Source: Phenylobacterium sp.
GTDB taxonomy: Bacteria; Pseudomonadota; Alphaproteobacteria; Caulobacterales; Caulobacteraceae
DNA length: 41,541 bases
Assembly: GCF_016793285.1 (NCBI RefSeq)
Contig: NZ_JAEUMO010000154.1
Location: 1 to 41,541, forward strand
Direction: 5' to 3'
This document shows positions 1-8,211 of this stretch, in pieces (within the stretch, counting starts at the first letter, position 1; each line of letters begins with the position of its first letter). The notes under the pieces are model-generated. The model was given only the letters and a program-made list of their open reading frames with translations. It made no database searches and was not told where the DNA came from. The translations under genes were made by a program, and so were the position numbers.

Positions 1-101
1 ATCACGTCCGCGCCCTGGTCCGCCAGCCACATCGCGCCAAATGGCCCCGAGACCACGCCGGTAAGGTCGAGGACCCGGACATCGTGCAACGGACCGAACA
101 T
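1..101 (-). CDS. CaiB/BaiF family CoA-transferase, N-terminal fragment (cut by window edge)
   Basis: The 33 visible residues begin MFGPLHDVRVLDLTGVVSGP and continue with FGAMWLADQGADVI. This is the typical opening of family III CoA-transferases: a 'VRVLDLT' strand, an 'SGPF' turn and 'LADxGADVIK', which form the first half of the CoA-binding Rossmann fold. Such enzymes move CoA between carboxylic acids, for example in carnitine, formyl/oxalyl or aromatic-acid metabolism. The substrate cannot be read from this fragment. The ATG at 99-101 is preceded by a GGGGGG ribosome-binding site. The catalytic Asp lies further in, outside the window. The gene reads out of the window, so its partners are unknown. 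Family call is fairly sure; the specific reaction is unknown. Confidence 0.8.
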   Translation of the reverse strand, partial: MFGPLHDVRVLDLTGVVSGPFGAMWLADQGADV

Positions 102-334
102 CGTCCCCCCTGAACTCGGCAGACACTTCCACGCCGACTCCCTTATTAACTGACATATTCGTCATTTGCAAAGCGCTCTTGGATCAGGGTTAAGAGCGTC
201 TGTCGAAGCTGCGGCGGAGACGAAATGGACTGACAATCGCGCCACTCGCGAGAGCCGCCGAGGGCGCGGAAGCACCGAAAGTGCAGCCTCCCTGGCCGGG
301 ATGCGGGCAGGCGCGCGCCACGCGCGCCTCACGC
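102..334. other. Intergenic region upstream of the CoA-transferase, with two small inverted repeats
   Basis: This 233-base gap separates the minus-strand CoA-transferase start from the 3' end of the phospholipase-D-like gene. It holds a TGAC-N6-GTCA palindrome at 151-164 in a locally AT-richer stretch, which could be an operator for the CoA-transferase promoter. It also holds a 7-bp inverted repeat (174-180 with 192-198, CGCTCTT/AAGAGCG), which could be a weak terminator for the upstream minus-strand gene. No gene is convincing here. Confidence 0.4.
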
Positions 335-1441
335 CTATCGCAGCCGCGAAGGCGCGTCCGCGACGCCTGCGCGATACCCGGCATGGCACGACGCGGCCTC
401 GCGTTCGGCCGTGGCCGAGATCGTCTGGAATCGGGCTTCGAGGTCGGCGATCAGCCGGGGATCGGTGCTGCGCGCCAGGATCTCCTTGTTGAGGAAGCGC
501 GAGGCTCCGTTGAAGTTCAGGCTGCCGAACCAGGCCGAGCGTTCGCCGTTCCGTTGGATAATCAGGAACTTGGCGTGCATCGGCAGGGCCCCGGCGGTGC
601 AGTAGCGTCGGATGCGCGCCCCCGCCTGGTCCAGCGCGTCCACCACGCTGTGCGGCGCCCGGCGTTCGGTGTCGTGGACGATCAGTTCGACGTCGGCGCC
701 GCGGCGGGCGGCGCCCGCCAGCGCCCGCGCGAACGAGCCGCCGTCCATGTGCGAAATCGCGGCCTGCACCCGGTCGCCGTCGCCCAGGCGCGCGACGCGG
801 CGCTCGACGACGTCGGGGTCCAGGCGCGGGAAGTAATAGAAGCGCACCGAACTCAGGTTCACCGCACGGTTCTCCGCGGCGCTGAAGCGGCCGGCCATGC
901 CGATCCACAGGCGTTCGGCCTGCCGGCGGAGCGCCAGCGTCGCGGCGGGATCGCGGAACGCCACCAGCAGGTTCTCCCCGCGGTCCTGGTCGCCGATCTC
1001 GGCGAGCACCTCAGGCGCAGGCGTGGCGTCTCCCGATGGGTTGAACGAGCCGATCAGGACCTCGGGCGTCGGCCCGGAGAAGGCGTAGACCTTGGCATGA
1101 AGGCGCCCCAGGCCGAACCATGCGCGGTGAACCCGCAACCCGTCGCCCAGTCCGGCGCGCAGCGTCGCGATGACGCGGTCGTTGGCCCGTTCGCGCCGCG
1201 GCCGGCCCTCCACGCGCACGAGCACCCGAACGCCGCGCTCGCGGGCCGCGACCAGGCGCTCGGCCAGGTCCTGGTCGCGGAAGTAGTAGGTGGCCCAGAT
1301 GATCTCGCCGCCGGCCGGCGTGGCGTCCACCTTGGCCACCAGAAGGTCACGCAAGGCGCCCTGCTTCTTGTCCGGGCCTCCGTAGTGGATCTCGGCCGCC
1401 ACAGCGACGGGCGGTTGCGGCGGAAGGTCGACCGGGGTCAT
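335..1441 (-). CDS. Phospholipase D-like (PLD superfamily) protein
   Basis: A 368-residue protein with two HxK half-sites of the PLD superfamily. The first is at about H115/K117 (LHAKVYAF) followed by IGSFNPSG; the second is at about H289/K291 (MHAKFLII) followed by FGSLNFNG. Each half-site supplies His, Lys and the GSxN element to one active site, so the protein should hydrolyse or transfer phosphodiesters, as in phospholipase D and cardiolipin synthase. The strict HxKxxxxD motif is degenerate because the Asp is not evident. No signal peptide or transmembrane segment is visible, so it is probably cytoplasmic or peripheral. It starts only 7 bases after the stop of the glycerophosphotransferase-like fusion gene upstream, so the two are probably cotranscribed and both may act on phospholipid or polyol-phosphate chemistry. 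The substrate is not known. Confidence 0.75.
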   Translation of the reverse strand: MTPVDLPPQPPVAVAAEIHYGGPDKKQGALRDLLVAKVDATPAGGEIIWATYYFRDQDLAERLVAARERGVRVLVRVEGRPRRERANDRVIATLRAGLGDGLRVHRAWFGLGRLHAKVYAFSGPTPEVLIGSFNPSGDATPAPEVLAEIGDQDRGENLLVAFRDPAATLALRRQAERLWIGMAGRFSAAENRAVNLSSVRFYYFPRLDPDVVERRVARLGDGDRVQAAISHMDGGSFARALAGAARRGADVELIVHDTERRAPHSVVDALDQAGARIRRYCTAGALPMHAKFLIIQRNGERSAWFGSLNFNGASRFLNKEILARSTDPRLIADLEARFQTISATAEREAASCHAGYRAGVADAPSRLR

Positions 1442-1448
1442 CGCGGCG

Positions 1449-3170
1449 CTAGCTCTCTTTCCGGCTGCGGCGCGCGATGCGTTCGCCGGGCGCCAGTTCC
1501 GCGGCCAGCCGCAGCAGCCGCTCCGCCGGGATCGCGCCGACCACGCCGAAGGCCTGGCCCCGATCCTCCCAGTAGACCACCCGCTCGCCCTTGTAGGTCT
1601 CGAGGATCGGCTTCGCGCCGGCCGGGGTGTCCATCCGCATCGCCACGAAGGAGATCGGCTCTCCGCGATCGGTCGCAGCGGCGATCTGGACGATGGGGCC
1701 CCGGTTCGACGGGAATATCTGCACGTCGGCGAGGAGGAGCGTGGACGGCAGGCGCGGCACGGACAGACCCGTGGCCGCGCGGATCTCCGCCGGGTCGAAC
1801 TCTCGCACCTCGGGCTGCGACTTCATCGCCGCGCGGATCAGGGTGGTTCGGTGCGACGTCACCGCCTCGTCGACGAACCCGCGCGCCTCGGCGAGAGGGG
1901 CCGGCGCCTTCTCGAGCGCCGCGTTCGCCATCCAGCCCGCGCCGGCCGCCACCGTCAGCGCCGCCGCCTGCCGCCATCCCCGGCCCCGCGCGGGCGCCGG
2001 CCTTCGGCCTCCGCGTTCCTGCGCGACGAAGCCGGCGATCGCCTCGGCCGCGCGCGCGGACGCGGGCTCGGCGGCGGTATCGAACGTACCCGCAAACCCT
2101 TCGATCTGCGGGGCAAGGAACCGCCAGTGCCCGGCGACCGCAGAGTCGACGGTCTCGACGAGCGCCGCCGGGTCGGTGACGACGGGCCCGAAGCGCCAGT
2201 GGCTATAGTTCTCGTCGGCGGCCCAGTCGACGCCATGGGCGTCCAGGAATACGCACGGCCGGGGCGTGCGGAGAAACTCGTAGACCTGGCTGCTCACGTC
2301 GCCGAGGTAGACGTCGGCCAGCGTCGTGTAGGTCATGTCGATGCAGCGGTCGCTGCCGGTGTCGAAGTGGATGTGCCGGCAGCCGGCGTAGCGCGCGGCC
2401 AGCTCGCGCCAGAGCGCCTGCCGTGCGCGGCCGTCCGTCATGCGCACGTGCGGCGCGACGATGAGGTTGTAGCGCGCCTGGCCCGCGAAGGCCGCGATCA
2501 CCCGTTCGCCGAAGGCAGCCCACGAGCCCAGGCCCGAGAAGTGAGGGTTGTAGAGCACGGTCGGTCGGCGATCGTCGAACGGTCGCCAGTCCGGATCGCG
2601 GATGGCGTCGGCGGCGTCGAACTTGGGATAGCCGGCGACCGCGTAGGCGCCGTCCCGGATCAGTCCCTCCCTCGTCAGCCGCTCGCGATGCTTCTCGCCG
2701 GCCATCAGCACGAAGTCGAACTCACGGATGCGGGGATCGAATCCGGCCGCCCGGTCGCCCGCGCCGTGGTCGAGATGCACGAACAGCGGCCCGCGGACGC
2801 CCAGCCGGCGCAGCAGGATCGAGGTCCGCTCCGGGACCGCGATGGCGTCGAACCCACTGAGTCGGCGGGCGAGCAGCGCCAGGCTGACCAGCTTGGGCGG
2901 GCTCGACGCGCCGGTGGCCTGACGCAGGGCCGACAGCAGCCCGGGACTGACGGTCGAGAACACCACCGGCGCGCCGCCCAGCCGCTCGACCAGCCGGCGA
3001 CCGTAGGCGACGTGCTCGGGACACGGCGACAGCAGATGCGCCTCGAACCCGGGCGTCCGCGCCAGTTGCACGGCGGTCGAGACGCCGTGCAGCATCTGGT
3101 GGCGCTGCGCATTGAAGAAGAAGCACACCCGCAGCGGGCGGCCCGGGGCCGGGGATCCGAGACTCGACAT
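1449..3170 (-). CDS. Glycerophosphotransferase-like domain fused to anti-sigma-like C-terminal domain
   Basis: A 573-residue protein from the ATG at 3168-3170; an in-frame ATG at 3254 would add 28 low-complexity residues. Residues ~13-370 (starting RPLRVCFFFNAQRHQ) resemble the CDP-glycerol glycerophosphotransferase-like family of sphingomonads. They include the LFVHLDHGAGDRA segment and the GDVSSQVYEFLRTPRPCVF segment expected in the nucleotide-binding C-terminal lobe. A basic linker, a transmembrane helix at ~400-419 (AAALTVAAGAGWMANAAL) and a ~140-residue domain follow. That last domain resembles the periplasmic part of alphaproteobacterial anti-sigma factors: FVDEAVTSHRTTLIRAAMKS, then FDPAEIRAATGLSVPRLP and DVQIFPSNRGP. 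No zinc-binding anti-sigma N-terminus is present. The frame is open throughout. The fusion is observed; the joint function, perhaps coupling an envelope polymer enzyme to a membrane sensor, is inference. Confidence 0.65.
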   Translation of the reverse strand: MSSLGSPAPGRPLRVCFFFNAQRHQMLHGVSTAVQLARTPGFEAHLLSPCPEHVAYGRRLVERLGGAPVVFSTVSPGLLSALRQATGASSPPKLVSLALLARRLSGFDAIAVPERTSILLRRLGVRGPLFVHLDHGAGDRAAGFDPRIREFDFVLMAGEKHRERLTREGLIRDGAYAVAGYPKFDAADAIRDPDWRPFDDRRPTVLYNPHFSGLGSWAAFGERVIAAFAGQARYNLIVAPHVRMTDGRARQALWRELAARYAGCRHIHFDTGSDRCIDMTYTTLADVYLGDVSSQVYEFLRTPRPCVFLDAHGVDWAADENYSHWRFGPVVTDPAALVETVDSAVAGHWRFLAPQIEGFAGTFDTAAEPASARAAEAIAGFVAQERGGRRPAPARGRGWRQAAALTVAAGAGWMANAALEKAPAPLAEARGFVDEAVTSHRTTLIRAAMKSQPEVREFDPAEIRAATGLSVPRLPSTLLLADVQIFPSNRGPIVQIAAATDRGEPISFVAMRMDTPAGAKPILETYKGERVVYWEDRGQAFGVVGAIPAERLLRLAAELAPGERIARRSRKES

Positions 3171-3179
3171 GCGACCACT

Positions 3180-3198
3180 GTCCGAGGAGACGTCGGAC
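3180..3198. promoter_or_regulatory. Inverted repeat upstream of the fusion gene
   Basis: GTCCGA (3180-3185) and TCGGAC (3193-3198) form a 6-bp perfect inverted repeat with a 7-base spacer, 10 bases upstream of the chosen ATG of the glycerophosphotransferase-like fusion gene. It could be an operator or a 5' leader hairpin. If translation starts at 3254 instead, the repeat lies inside the coding sequence. Low confidence. Confidence 0.25.
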
Positions 3199-3303
3199 GC
3201 GAAGTCGCACGCGCTCTTATCGGCGGGGCGCCGCGAACATTTGCGCGCCGCCATGTTCTGGGGAAGGACGGGCCGTCGGGGGCAGGCCGGCGATCCCGAT
3301 GGC

Positions 3304-4281
3304 TCAGCGCGTGCCTTTTGCGGCGAAGCCCTCGAGCTGGTCGACGTTGGAGCGGTCGACGAAGTAGGGTCCGGTCAGCACCGCCGAACCCCCGCCGATG
3401 ACGTTGCCGTTCATGCGCTGCAGCCAGAGCGCGTCGACGGCGAGGTAGCCCTGCAGGTAGGGCTGCTGGTCGATCGACCATTGCAGCTTGCCCGAGCGGA
3501 TGGCGGCCGGGACCTGGGCGTTCGTGTCGAAGGTGGCGATGCTGGCCGCGCTGCCGGCGTCGCGCGCGGCCTCGGCCGACGTGAGCGCGAACGGGGCCCC
3601 CAGCGCCACGACGAGGTCGATCGACGGGTCCTGCCGCAGCTTGGCCGCGACGGTGGAGCGCACGGACGGCATGTCGGTCCCGATGACGTAGACCTTGTCG
3701 AACCGGCCGCCGCCGAACCCGCGCCTCAGGCCGTCGCAGCGCGCTTCCAGCGCGACGTGCCCCTGCTCCTGCGAGACGCAGAGCAGGTGCTTGAAGCCCG
3801 AGGCCGCGGCCCGCTTGCCGGCCTGCACGCCCGCCTCGCCGTCGTCGGAGCCGAAGTAGTTCATCGCGCCGGCGGCCTTCCAGTCGTCGAGGCCGGCGTT
3901 CAGCACCACCACCGGGATGCCGGCCGCCCGCGCACGCTGGACCGCCGCGGACACTGCAGCGGGCTTGGCCAGGGTGACGGCGATGGCGTCGACGCGGCTG
4001 TCGATGGCGTTCTGCACCAGCACCGCCTGGGCCGCGCCGTCCGCGTCGCTGGCGTAGCGCAGGGTGACCTGGTCCTTGGCGGCGGCCGCCTCGGCTCCGC
4101 GGCGCACGATGTCCCAGAAGGCGTCGCCCGGGGCGGCGTGGGTGATCAGCGCCACCGTCATCGGCCCCTTGGGCGCGCCCTCGGCCCGCTTCGCCGCCGC
4201 CTTGCCGCCCTGCGAGCTGCAGGCGCCGATGGCCAGGATCGCGACGGCGGCCAACGCCGCCGAAAGGATGCGCCGCCTCAT
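3304..4281 (-). CDS. ABC transporter sugar/polyol-binding lipoprotein
   Basis: A 325-residue substrate-binding protein of the periplasmic binding protein type I class (ribose/fructose/inositol-binding fold). It begins with a lipoprotein signal peptide ending in a lipobox (LAIGAC, Cys at ~20), so it is predicted to be lipid-anchored. Family features include MTVALITHAAPGDAFWDIVR near the start, an AIAVTLAKPAAV-type first hinge segment, and IATFDTNAQVPAAIRSGKLQ in the second lobe, followed by SIDQQPYLQGYLAVDAL. The ATG at 4279-4281 overlaps the ATPase stop (ATGA), so it is the last gene of the permease-ATPase-binding protein operon. The ligand is not certain. CUT2-type importers for myo-inositol are known in Caulobacter, and the nearby inositol locus makes inositol a good guess, but ribose, fructose or another polyol cannot be excluded. 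Confidence 0.85.
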   Translation of the reverse strand: MRRRILSAALAAVAILAIGACSSQGGKAAAKRAEGAPKGPMTVALITHAAPGDAFWDIVRRGAEAAAAKDQVTLRYASDADGAAQAVLVQNAIDSRVDAIAVTLAKPAAVSAAVQRARAAGIPVVVLNAGLDDWKAAGAMNYFGSDDGEAGVQAGKRAAASGFKHLLCVSQEQGHVALEARCDGLRRGFGGGRFDKVYVIGTDMPSVRSTVAAKLRQDPSIDLVVALGAPFALTSAEAARDAGSAASIATFDTNAQVPAAIRSGKLQWSIDQQPYLQGYLAVDALWLQRMNGNVIGGGSAVLTGPYFVDRSNVDQLEGFAAKGTR

Positions 4282-5033
4282 GCGCCCTGCTCCGCCAGCT
4301 CGCCGGCCATCTGGCGGGCCAGTGCGTCGACGGTGATCTCGGCGCGGCGGAACGCGCCCTGCCCGGCGCCGCGCTGGAGCACGAGGAAGCGGTTGCCGAC
4401 GGCGTAGGCGTGATTGGGATTGTGGGTGATCAGGATCACGGCCAGCCCCCGCGCTTTCGCCGCCGCCACCTGGCGCAGCACCATGCCTGCCTGGCGCACG
4501 CCAAGCGCCGCAGTAGGCTCGTCGAGGACGAGGGCCCGAGCGCCGAAGTGGATGGCGCGCGCGATCGCCACGCACTGGCGCTGGCCGCCGGACAGGTCCG
4601 CGACCGGGCGGTCGACGTCCGGCAGATCGGTCCCGAGATCGGCCAGCGCCGCGCGGGTCACCTCGCGCATGCGGGCCACGTCCATGCGGCGCAGCGGCCC
4701 CCACCCGGCCTCCAGTTCCTGGCCCAGGAACAGGTTGGCCCAGACCGGCATCAGCGGCGCCAGCGCCAGGTCCTGGAAGACGGTGGCGATGCCGTGGGCC
4801 AGGGCCTCGCGGGGCGAGGCGTAGCGGACGGCATTCCCGTCGACCTCGACCACGCCGTCGTCGTGGGGGTGCAGGCCGGCGACGATCTTGATCAGGGTGG
4901 ACTTGCCGGCCCCGTTGTCGCCCAGCACGCAGGTGACCTCGCCGGCATGGGCTTCGAGGTCGACGGCACGCAGAGCCTCCAGCGCGCCGTAGCGCTTGCC
5001 GACGCCGGTGAGGCGGATCAGGGGCGCGCTCAT
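4278..5033 (-). CDS. ABC transporter ATP-binding protein (CUT2, single nucleotide-binding domain, FrcA-like)
   Basis: A 251-residue ATPase with Walker A LGDNGAGKST near residues 37-46, Q-loop TVFQDLALAP, signature LSGGQRQ, Walker B ALVLDEPTAALG and the switch His in LITHN. Unlike the ~500-residue double ATPases typical of ribose/inositol CUT2 systems, it has one nucleotide-binding domain. It therefore resembles the fructose-system ATPase FrcA, including the GQEL and TAALGV segments. It powers import of the ligand captured by the downstream lipoprotein. The ATG at 5031-5033 overlaps the permease stop, and its own stop overlaps the binding-protein start, so the three are translationally coupled. 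Function is sure; substrate is inferred from context. Confidence 0.9.
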   Translation of the reverse strand: MSAPLIRLTGVGKRYGALEALRAVDLEAHAGEVTCVLGDNGAGKSTLIKIVAGLHPHDDGVVEVDGNAVRYASPREALAHGIATVFQDLALAPLMPVWANLFLGQELEAGWGPLRRMDVARMREVTRAALADLGTDLPDVDRPVADLSGGQRQCVAIARAIHFGARALVLDEPTAALGVRQAGMVLRQVAAAKARGLAVILITHNPNHAYAVGNRFLVLQRGAGQGAFRRAEITVDALARQMAGELAEQGA

Positions 5034-6040
5034 CGCCCCGCCGCCTGCCAGCGGCGCACGCCGGCGTTCAGGAGGATCACCGCCAGCAGCAGGACGCCGA
5101 CGAAGAACTTGAACCAGTCGGGGTTCCAGCCGGCGTAGATAATGCCCTGGGTAGTCATGCCGAAGATCAGCGCGCCCAGCACCGCGCCCACCGCCGAGCC
5201 CTGGCCGCCGGTCAGCAGGCAGCCGCCGACCACCGCGGCGATGATGTAGTAGAACTCCTTGCCCACGCCCTCGCCGGACTGGACCGTGTCGTAGGCGAAG
5301 AGCTGGTGCATCCCGACGAACCAGGCGGCGAAGGCGGTCGTGGCGAAGAGCGCGATCTTGACGCGGCGCACAGGCACGCCGACCGCCCGCGCCGTCAGCG
5401 GCGCGCCGCCCACCGCGAAGATCCAGTTGCCCACCCGCCTGCGCCACAGCACCCACGACGCCAGGGCGGCGAAGGCCAGCCACCAGAGCACGGTCACCCG
5501 CACGTCCACGCCGCCCACGCTGAAGCTGGAAGCGAACACCGCGCGGGCCGAGGCGAAGCCGTCCATGTCGGCGATGCTGCGGGTGGCGACATTGCCGGTG
5601 ATCAACCGCGTGCCCGCCAGGTTCAGGCCCGCCAGCATGAAGAAACTGCCCAGGGTGACCAGGAAGCTCGGGATGCCGGTGCGCACCACCAGCACGCCGT
5701 TGAGCACGCCCACCGCCAGCGCCACAGCCAGCGAGACGCCGACGCCGACCCAGACGTTGGCCGTCATCTCGTAGCTGAACATCGAGGCCGTCAGCGCCGC
5801 GGTGATGACCGCAACGCCAGCCGAGAGGTCGAACTCGCCGCCGATCATCAGCAGCGCGACGGCCAGCGCCGGGATGCCGTAGATCGAGCTGACGTAGAGC
5901 ACGGTCGACAGCGACGACAGGTCCCGGAAGGGCGGCGCGACGGCGAAGAAGAACAGATAGACCAGCACCGCGCCCGCCAGCGCGCCGGCCTCCGGCGTCG
6001 CCAGGCGTCGGGTCTTCCGCGACGCGCCCGTCTCGCTCAC
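5030..6040 (-). CDS. ABC transporter permease (CUT2 sugar/polyol importer)
   Basis: A ~336-residue membrane protein with about ten hydrophobic segments and the family hallmark GGEFDLSAGVAVITAALTAS, which matches the 'GG-DLSVG' motif of RbsC/FrcC permeases. A later GGCLLTGGQGSAVGAVLGAL is the usual cytoplasmic coupling region. I chose GTG at 6038-6040 because GGGGAGG lies four bases upstream; the adjacent TTG at 6041-6043 is the alternative. It is the first gene of the importer. A TonB-dependent receptor gene lies 70 bases upstream on the same strand with no terminator in between, so outer- and inner-membrane transport may be cotranscribed. No GGAA-N6-TTCC operator like those at the iol genes is present here. 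Confidence 0.88.
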   Translation of the reverse strand: MSETGASRKTRRLATPEAGALAGAVLVYLFFFAVAPPFRDLSSLSTVLYVSSIYGIPALAVALLMIGGEFDLSAGVAVITAALTASMFSYEMTANVWVGVGVSLAVALAVGVLNGVLVVRTGIPSFLVTLGSFFMLAGLNLAGTRLITGNVATRSIADMDGFASARAVFASSFSVGGVDVRVTVLWWLAFAALASWVLWRRRVGNWIFAVGGAPLTARAVGVPVRRVKIALFATTAFAAWFVGMHQLFAYDTVQSGEGVGKEFYYIIAAVVGGCLLTGGQGSAVGAVLGALIFGMTTQGIIYAGWNPDWFKFFVGVLLLAVILLNAGVRRWQAAGR

Positions 6041-6112
6041 CAAGCCTCCCCGCAGCCGACTTCGCCGGTCTTGCGGAAACTAGAGCCCAGCCGGGGCGGC
6101 AAGGCAACGGCG

Positions 6113-8128
6113 TCAGCCGCCGAAGGCGCGCTGGACGGTGACGCCGACGAACGGTCCGAAGTCCATCCTGCGGGTCTCGATGCGCCTGAGGGGCGCTGCG
6201 CCGCGCACGCCGGCGTACTGCTCGCGGCGACGGTAGACCTTGCCGTCGGTGAGGTTGTCGGCCTGGACGCGGATGTTCCAGGCCGGGGTCGGCCGGTATT
6301 CCGCGAAGAGGCCGAGGCGGGCGTCGACCCGGTCGGCCTTCACCTCGTTGAACAGGTACTCGACCTTGCCCTGCGCCAGGATCGCATCGACGCCCCAGCG
6401 GGCGCGCCAGCGCGGCAGGTCCTGGGTGAGATGGACGACGCCCTCGAAGCGGGGCTCGCCCGAGATCCCGCGCGATACGCCCGACGCCGGGTCGGTGACG
6501 CGGCTACGCCGCCAGGTGAGATCGGACTTCAGCACCACCGCGGGCAGGCCCAGGCGATCCAGCGGCGCGGTGAGCGCAAGCTGGGCCTCTTCGCGGACGC
6601 CGCGGCCGATGTTGCCCGGCGCGTCGAAGGCGTAACCCGGCCCGACGACGGGGACCCTGTCGACCACGCCGCGGATCATGTCGCGCCGCACGGTGGCGAC
6701 GAGCGACCCCGCGCCCGCGAAGCGCCGCTCCCAGGTCAGCGCGGCGCGCCAGGCGCGGTCGGGCTCCAGATCGGGGTTGCCGGCGGTCACGGTGTTGGAG
6801 GTCAGCGAGGCCGAACTGACGAAGTCCTCGAAATCGAGCTGGCCCACCCGCCGCTCGACCGCCAGGCGCAGTTCGTCGTTCGCCGAGGGCCGCCAGCTCA
6901 CCAGCGCGCGGGGCTTCGGATAGACGAATGTCCGGGTGAGCGAAGCGTCCCCCGACTGGGTCAGCCGCGAGACCTCGATCCGACCGCCGGCCTCCACCGT
7001 CAGGCTGGGGCGCGGCCGCCAGGTCAGGGTCGCGAACCCCTCGGCGCGGCGCTCCTCGACACGAACGCGGGCGGCCGGCAGGTCGACCTCGACGCCGTTC
7101 TCGGCGAGGCCGTTGCGGCTCGAAAGCGTGTTGAGCGCCGCCTCGCCCCCGACCTCCACGGTGGTGGCCGCGCCCGCGCGCCGGGCGACGGCGCGTGCGA
7201 TGCTCTCACGGGCGTCCAGGGACACGCGGGCCACTTCGCGCTCGGCGCCCTCGTCGGCCTGGTCGCGCGCACGGGTGCGGCTCCACCGGCTGAGCGCCAG
7301 GGCCTCCAGGGTCCACGGCCCGGCCAGGGCGCGCTCGTAGTGTCCGCCGAGTTCGCCCTCGGTCACGTTCTCGCGTTCGCCCACGACCTCGGCAGAGGGC
7401 GCGGGAAACGTCGCCGTCTCGAGGATGTTGGCGCGTGTGCGCTCGGCGCGCGCTGAGCCGTCGAGGCGCAGCTTCCCCCCGGCCAGGGGCCGCTCGTAGG
7501 CCAAGGCGCCCTCGGCGACGTCGGTCCACTGGTTCTCGCGGTAGGTCGCGTCGCGCAGCGGCGCGCCCGCCGGGTCGACACGGTTGCGCGGTCCTTCGCC
7601 TTTCTCGGTGTCGATCTCCCGGGCGACCGAGGCCGAGGCCTCCAGCAGGTGTTCGCCGCTGCGTCGGCTCATCTCGCCGGCGAGCCGCGGCGCCTGCCGC
7701 CGGCCTGGATAGGCGCCGAGGCCCGCCTCGACGCGACCACGCGTCACCGCCTCGCGACGGCGCACCACGTTGGCGACCGAGGGCCGCCCCTGCAGGTCGA
7801 AGCCGGCCGCACCGGCGCGCACCAGGTCGATCCGCTCGACCGATCGCGCCGGGATGCGCCGCAGGATCGCCTCCAGGCCCTCCTGCTTGCTCGTGGGCCG
7901 CTTGCCGTCGATCAGCACATTGCCCGACGCGCCGCCGAACCCGCGCACCTCGGCGTCGCCGGGGTCGAAGGTGAAGCCCGGCAGCCGCTGCAGCATGTCG
8001 AACGCCGAATAGGGCTGCGCCGGCGCGAAGAAGGCGGCGGGATAGGCGGTGACCGGCCCCTCCTGCGCGTGAGCGGCCAGCGGAACCAGCAGCAGAGCCG
8101 CAACGGCGCAGGATCGGATCGCAGACAT
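6113..8128 (-). CDS. TonB-dependent receptor
   Basis: A 671-residue outer-membrane receptor with a Sec signal peptide (cleavage near AAHA-QE, residue ~21). The plug domain spans ~30-120: AFDMLQRLPGFTFDPGD, VRGFGGASGNVLIDGKRP and IPARSVERIDLVR. A 22-strand beta-barrel is implied by the typical C-terminus: a VQADNLTDGKVYRRR-type segment and a terminal aromatic strand (FVGVTVQRAF). It moves a large or scarce ligand into the periplasm using TonB energy. It is transcribed toward the ABC importer 70 bases downstream and is divergent from the PepSY/two-component genes; the shared intergenic region carries a regulator-like tandem repeat. The ligand is unknown. The sugar-type ABC genes suggest a carbohydrate or polyol, while PepSY/two-component neighbours are also common for metal or stress systems. 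Confidence 0.88.
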   Translation of the reverse strand: MSAIRSCAVAALLLVPLAAHAQEGPVTAYPAAFFAPAQPYSAFDMLQRLPGFTFDPGDAEVRGFGGASGNVLIDGKRPTSKQEGLEAILRRIPARSVERIDLVRAGAAGFDLQGRPSVANVVRRREAVTRGRVEAGLGAYPGRRQAPRLAGEMSRRSGEHLLEASASVAREIDTEKGEGPRNRVDPAGAPLRDATYRENQWTDVAEGALAYERPLAGGKLRLDGSARAERTRANILETATFPAPSAEVVGERENVTEGELGGHYERALAGPWTLEALALSRWSRTRARDQADEGAEREVARVSLDARESIARAVARRAGAATTVEVGGEAALNTLSSRNGLAENGVEVDLPAARVRVEERRAEGFATLTWRPRPSLTVEAGGRIEVSRLTQSGDASLTRTFVYPKPRALVSWRPSANDELRLAVERRVGQLDFEDFVSSASLTSNTVTAGNPDLEPDRAWRAALTWERRFAGAGSLVATVRRDMIRGVVDRVPVVGPGYAFDAPGNIGRGVREEAQLALTAPLDRLGLPAVVLKSDLTWRRSRVTDPASGVSRGISGEPRFEGVVHLTQDLPRWRARWGVDAILAQGKVEYLFNEVKADRVDARLGLFAEYRPTPAWNIRVQADNLTDGKVYRRREQYAGVRGAAPLRRIETRRMDFGPFVGVTVQRAFGG

Positions 8129-8183
8129 GAGGCCCCTCGTGCGGGGACAGCGCGTCCCCGGACCTCTTCCTGCGCCCCCGCCC

Positions 8184-8211
8184 CTGACGGCCCGGCCACG
8201 ACGGCCGTCAG
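8184..8211. promoter_or_regulatory. 9-bp inverted repeat between divergent receptor and PepSY genes
   Basis: CTGACGGCC (8184-8192) pairs perfectly with GGCCGTCAG (8203-8211) around a 10-base spacer. It sits midway between the start of the minus-strand TonB receptor (8128) and the plus-strand PepSY ATG (8247). It is well placed as an operator affecting both promoters, and it partly overlaps the tandem repeat at 8207-8224. Confidence 0.45.

Noticed and set aside
281-2179. A 632-codon plus-strand frame opposite the phospholipase-D-like and fusion genes.
   Set aside because: Arg/Pro/Ala-rich with no domain; the minus-strand HxK and glycerophosphotransferase motifs show the true frames.
5306-7456. 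A 716-codon plus-strand frame opposite the permease and the first TonB receptor.
   Set aside because: His/Arg-rich antisense translation without motifs; both minus-strand genes beneath it are well supported.
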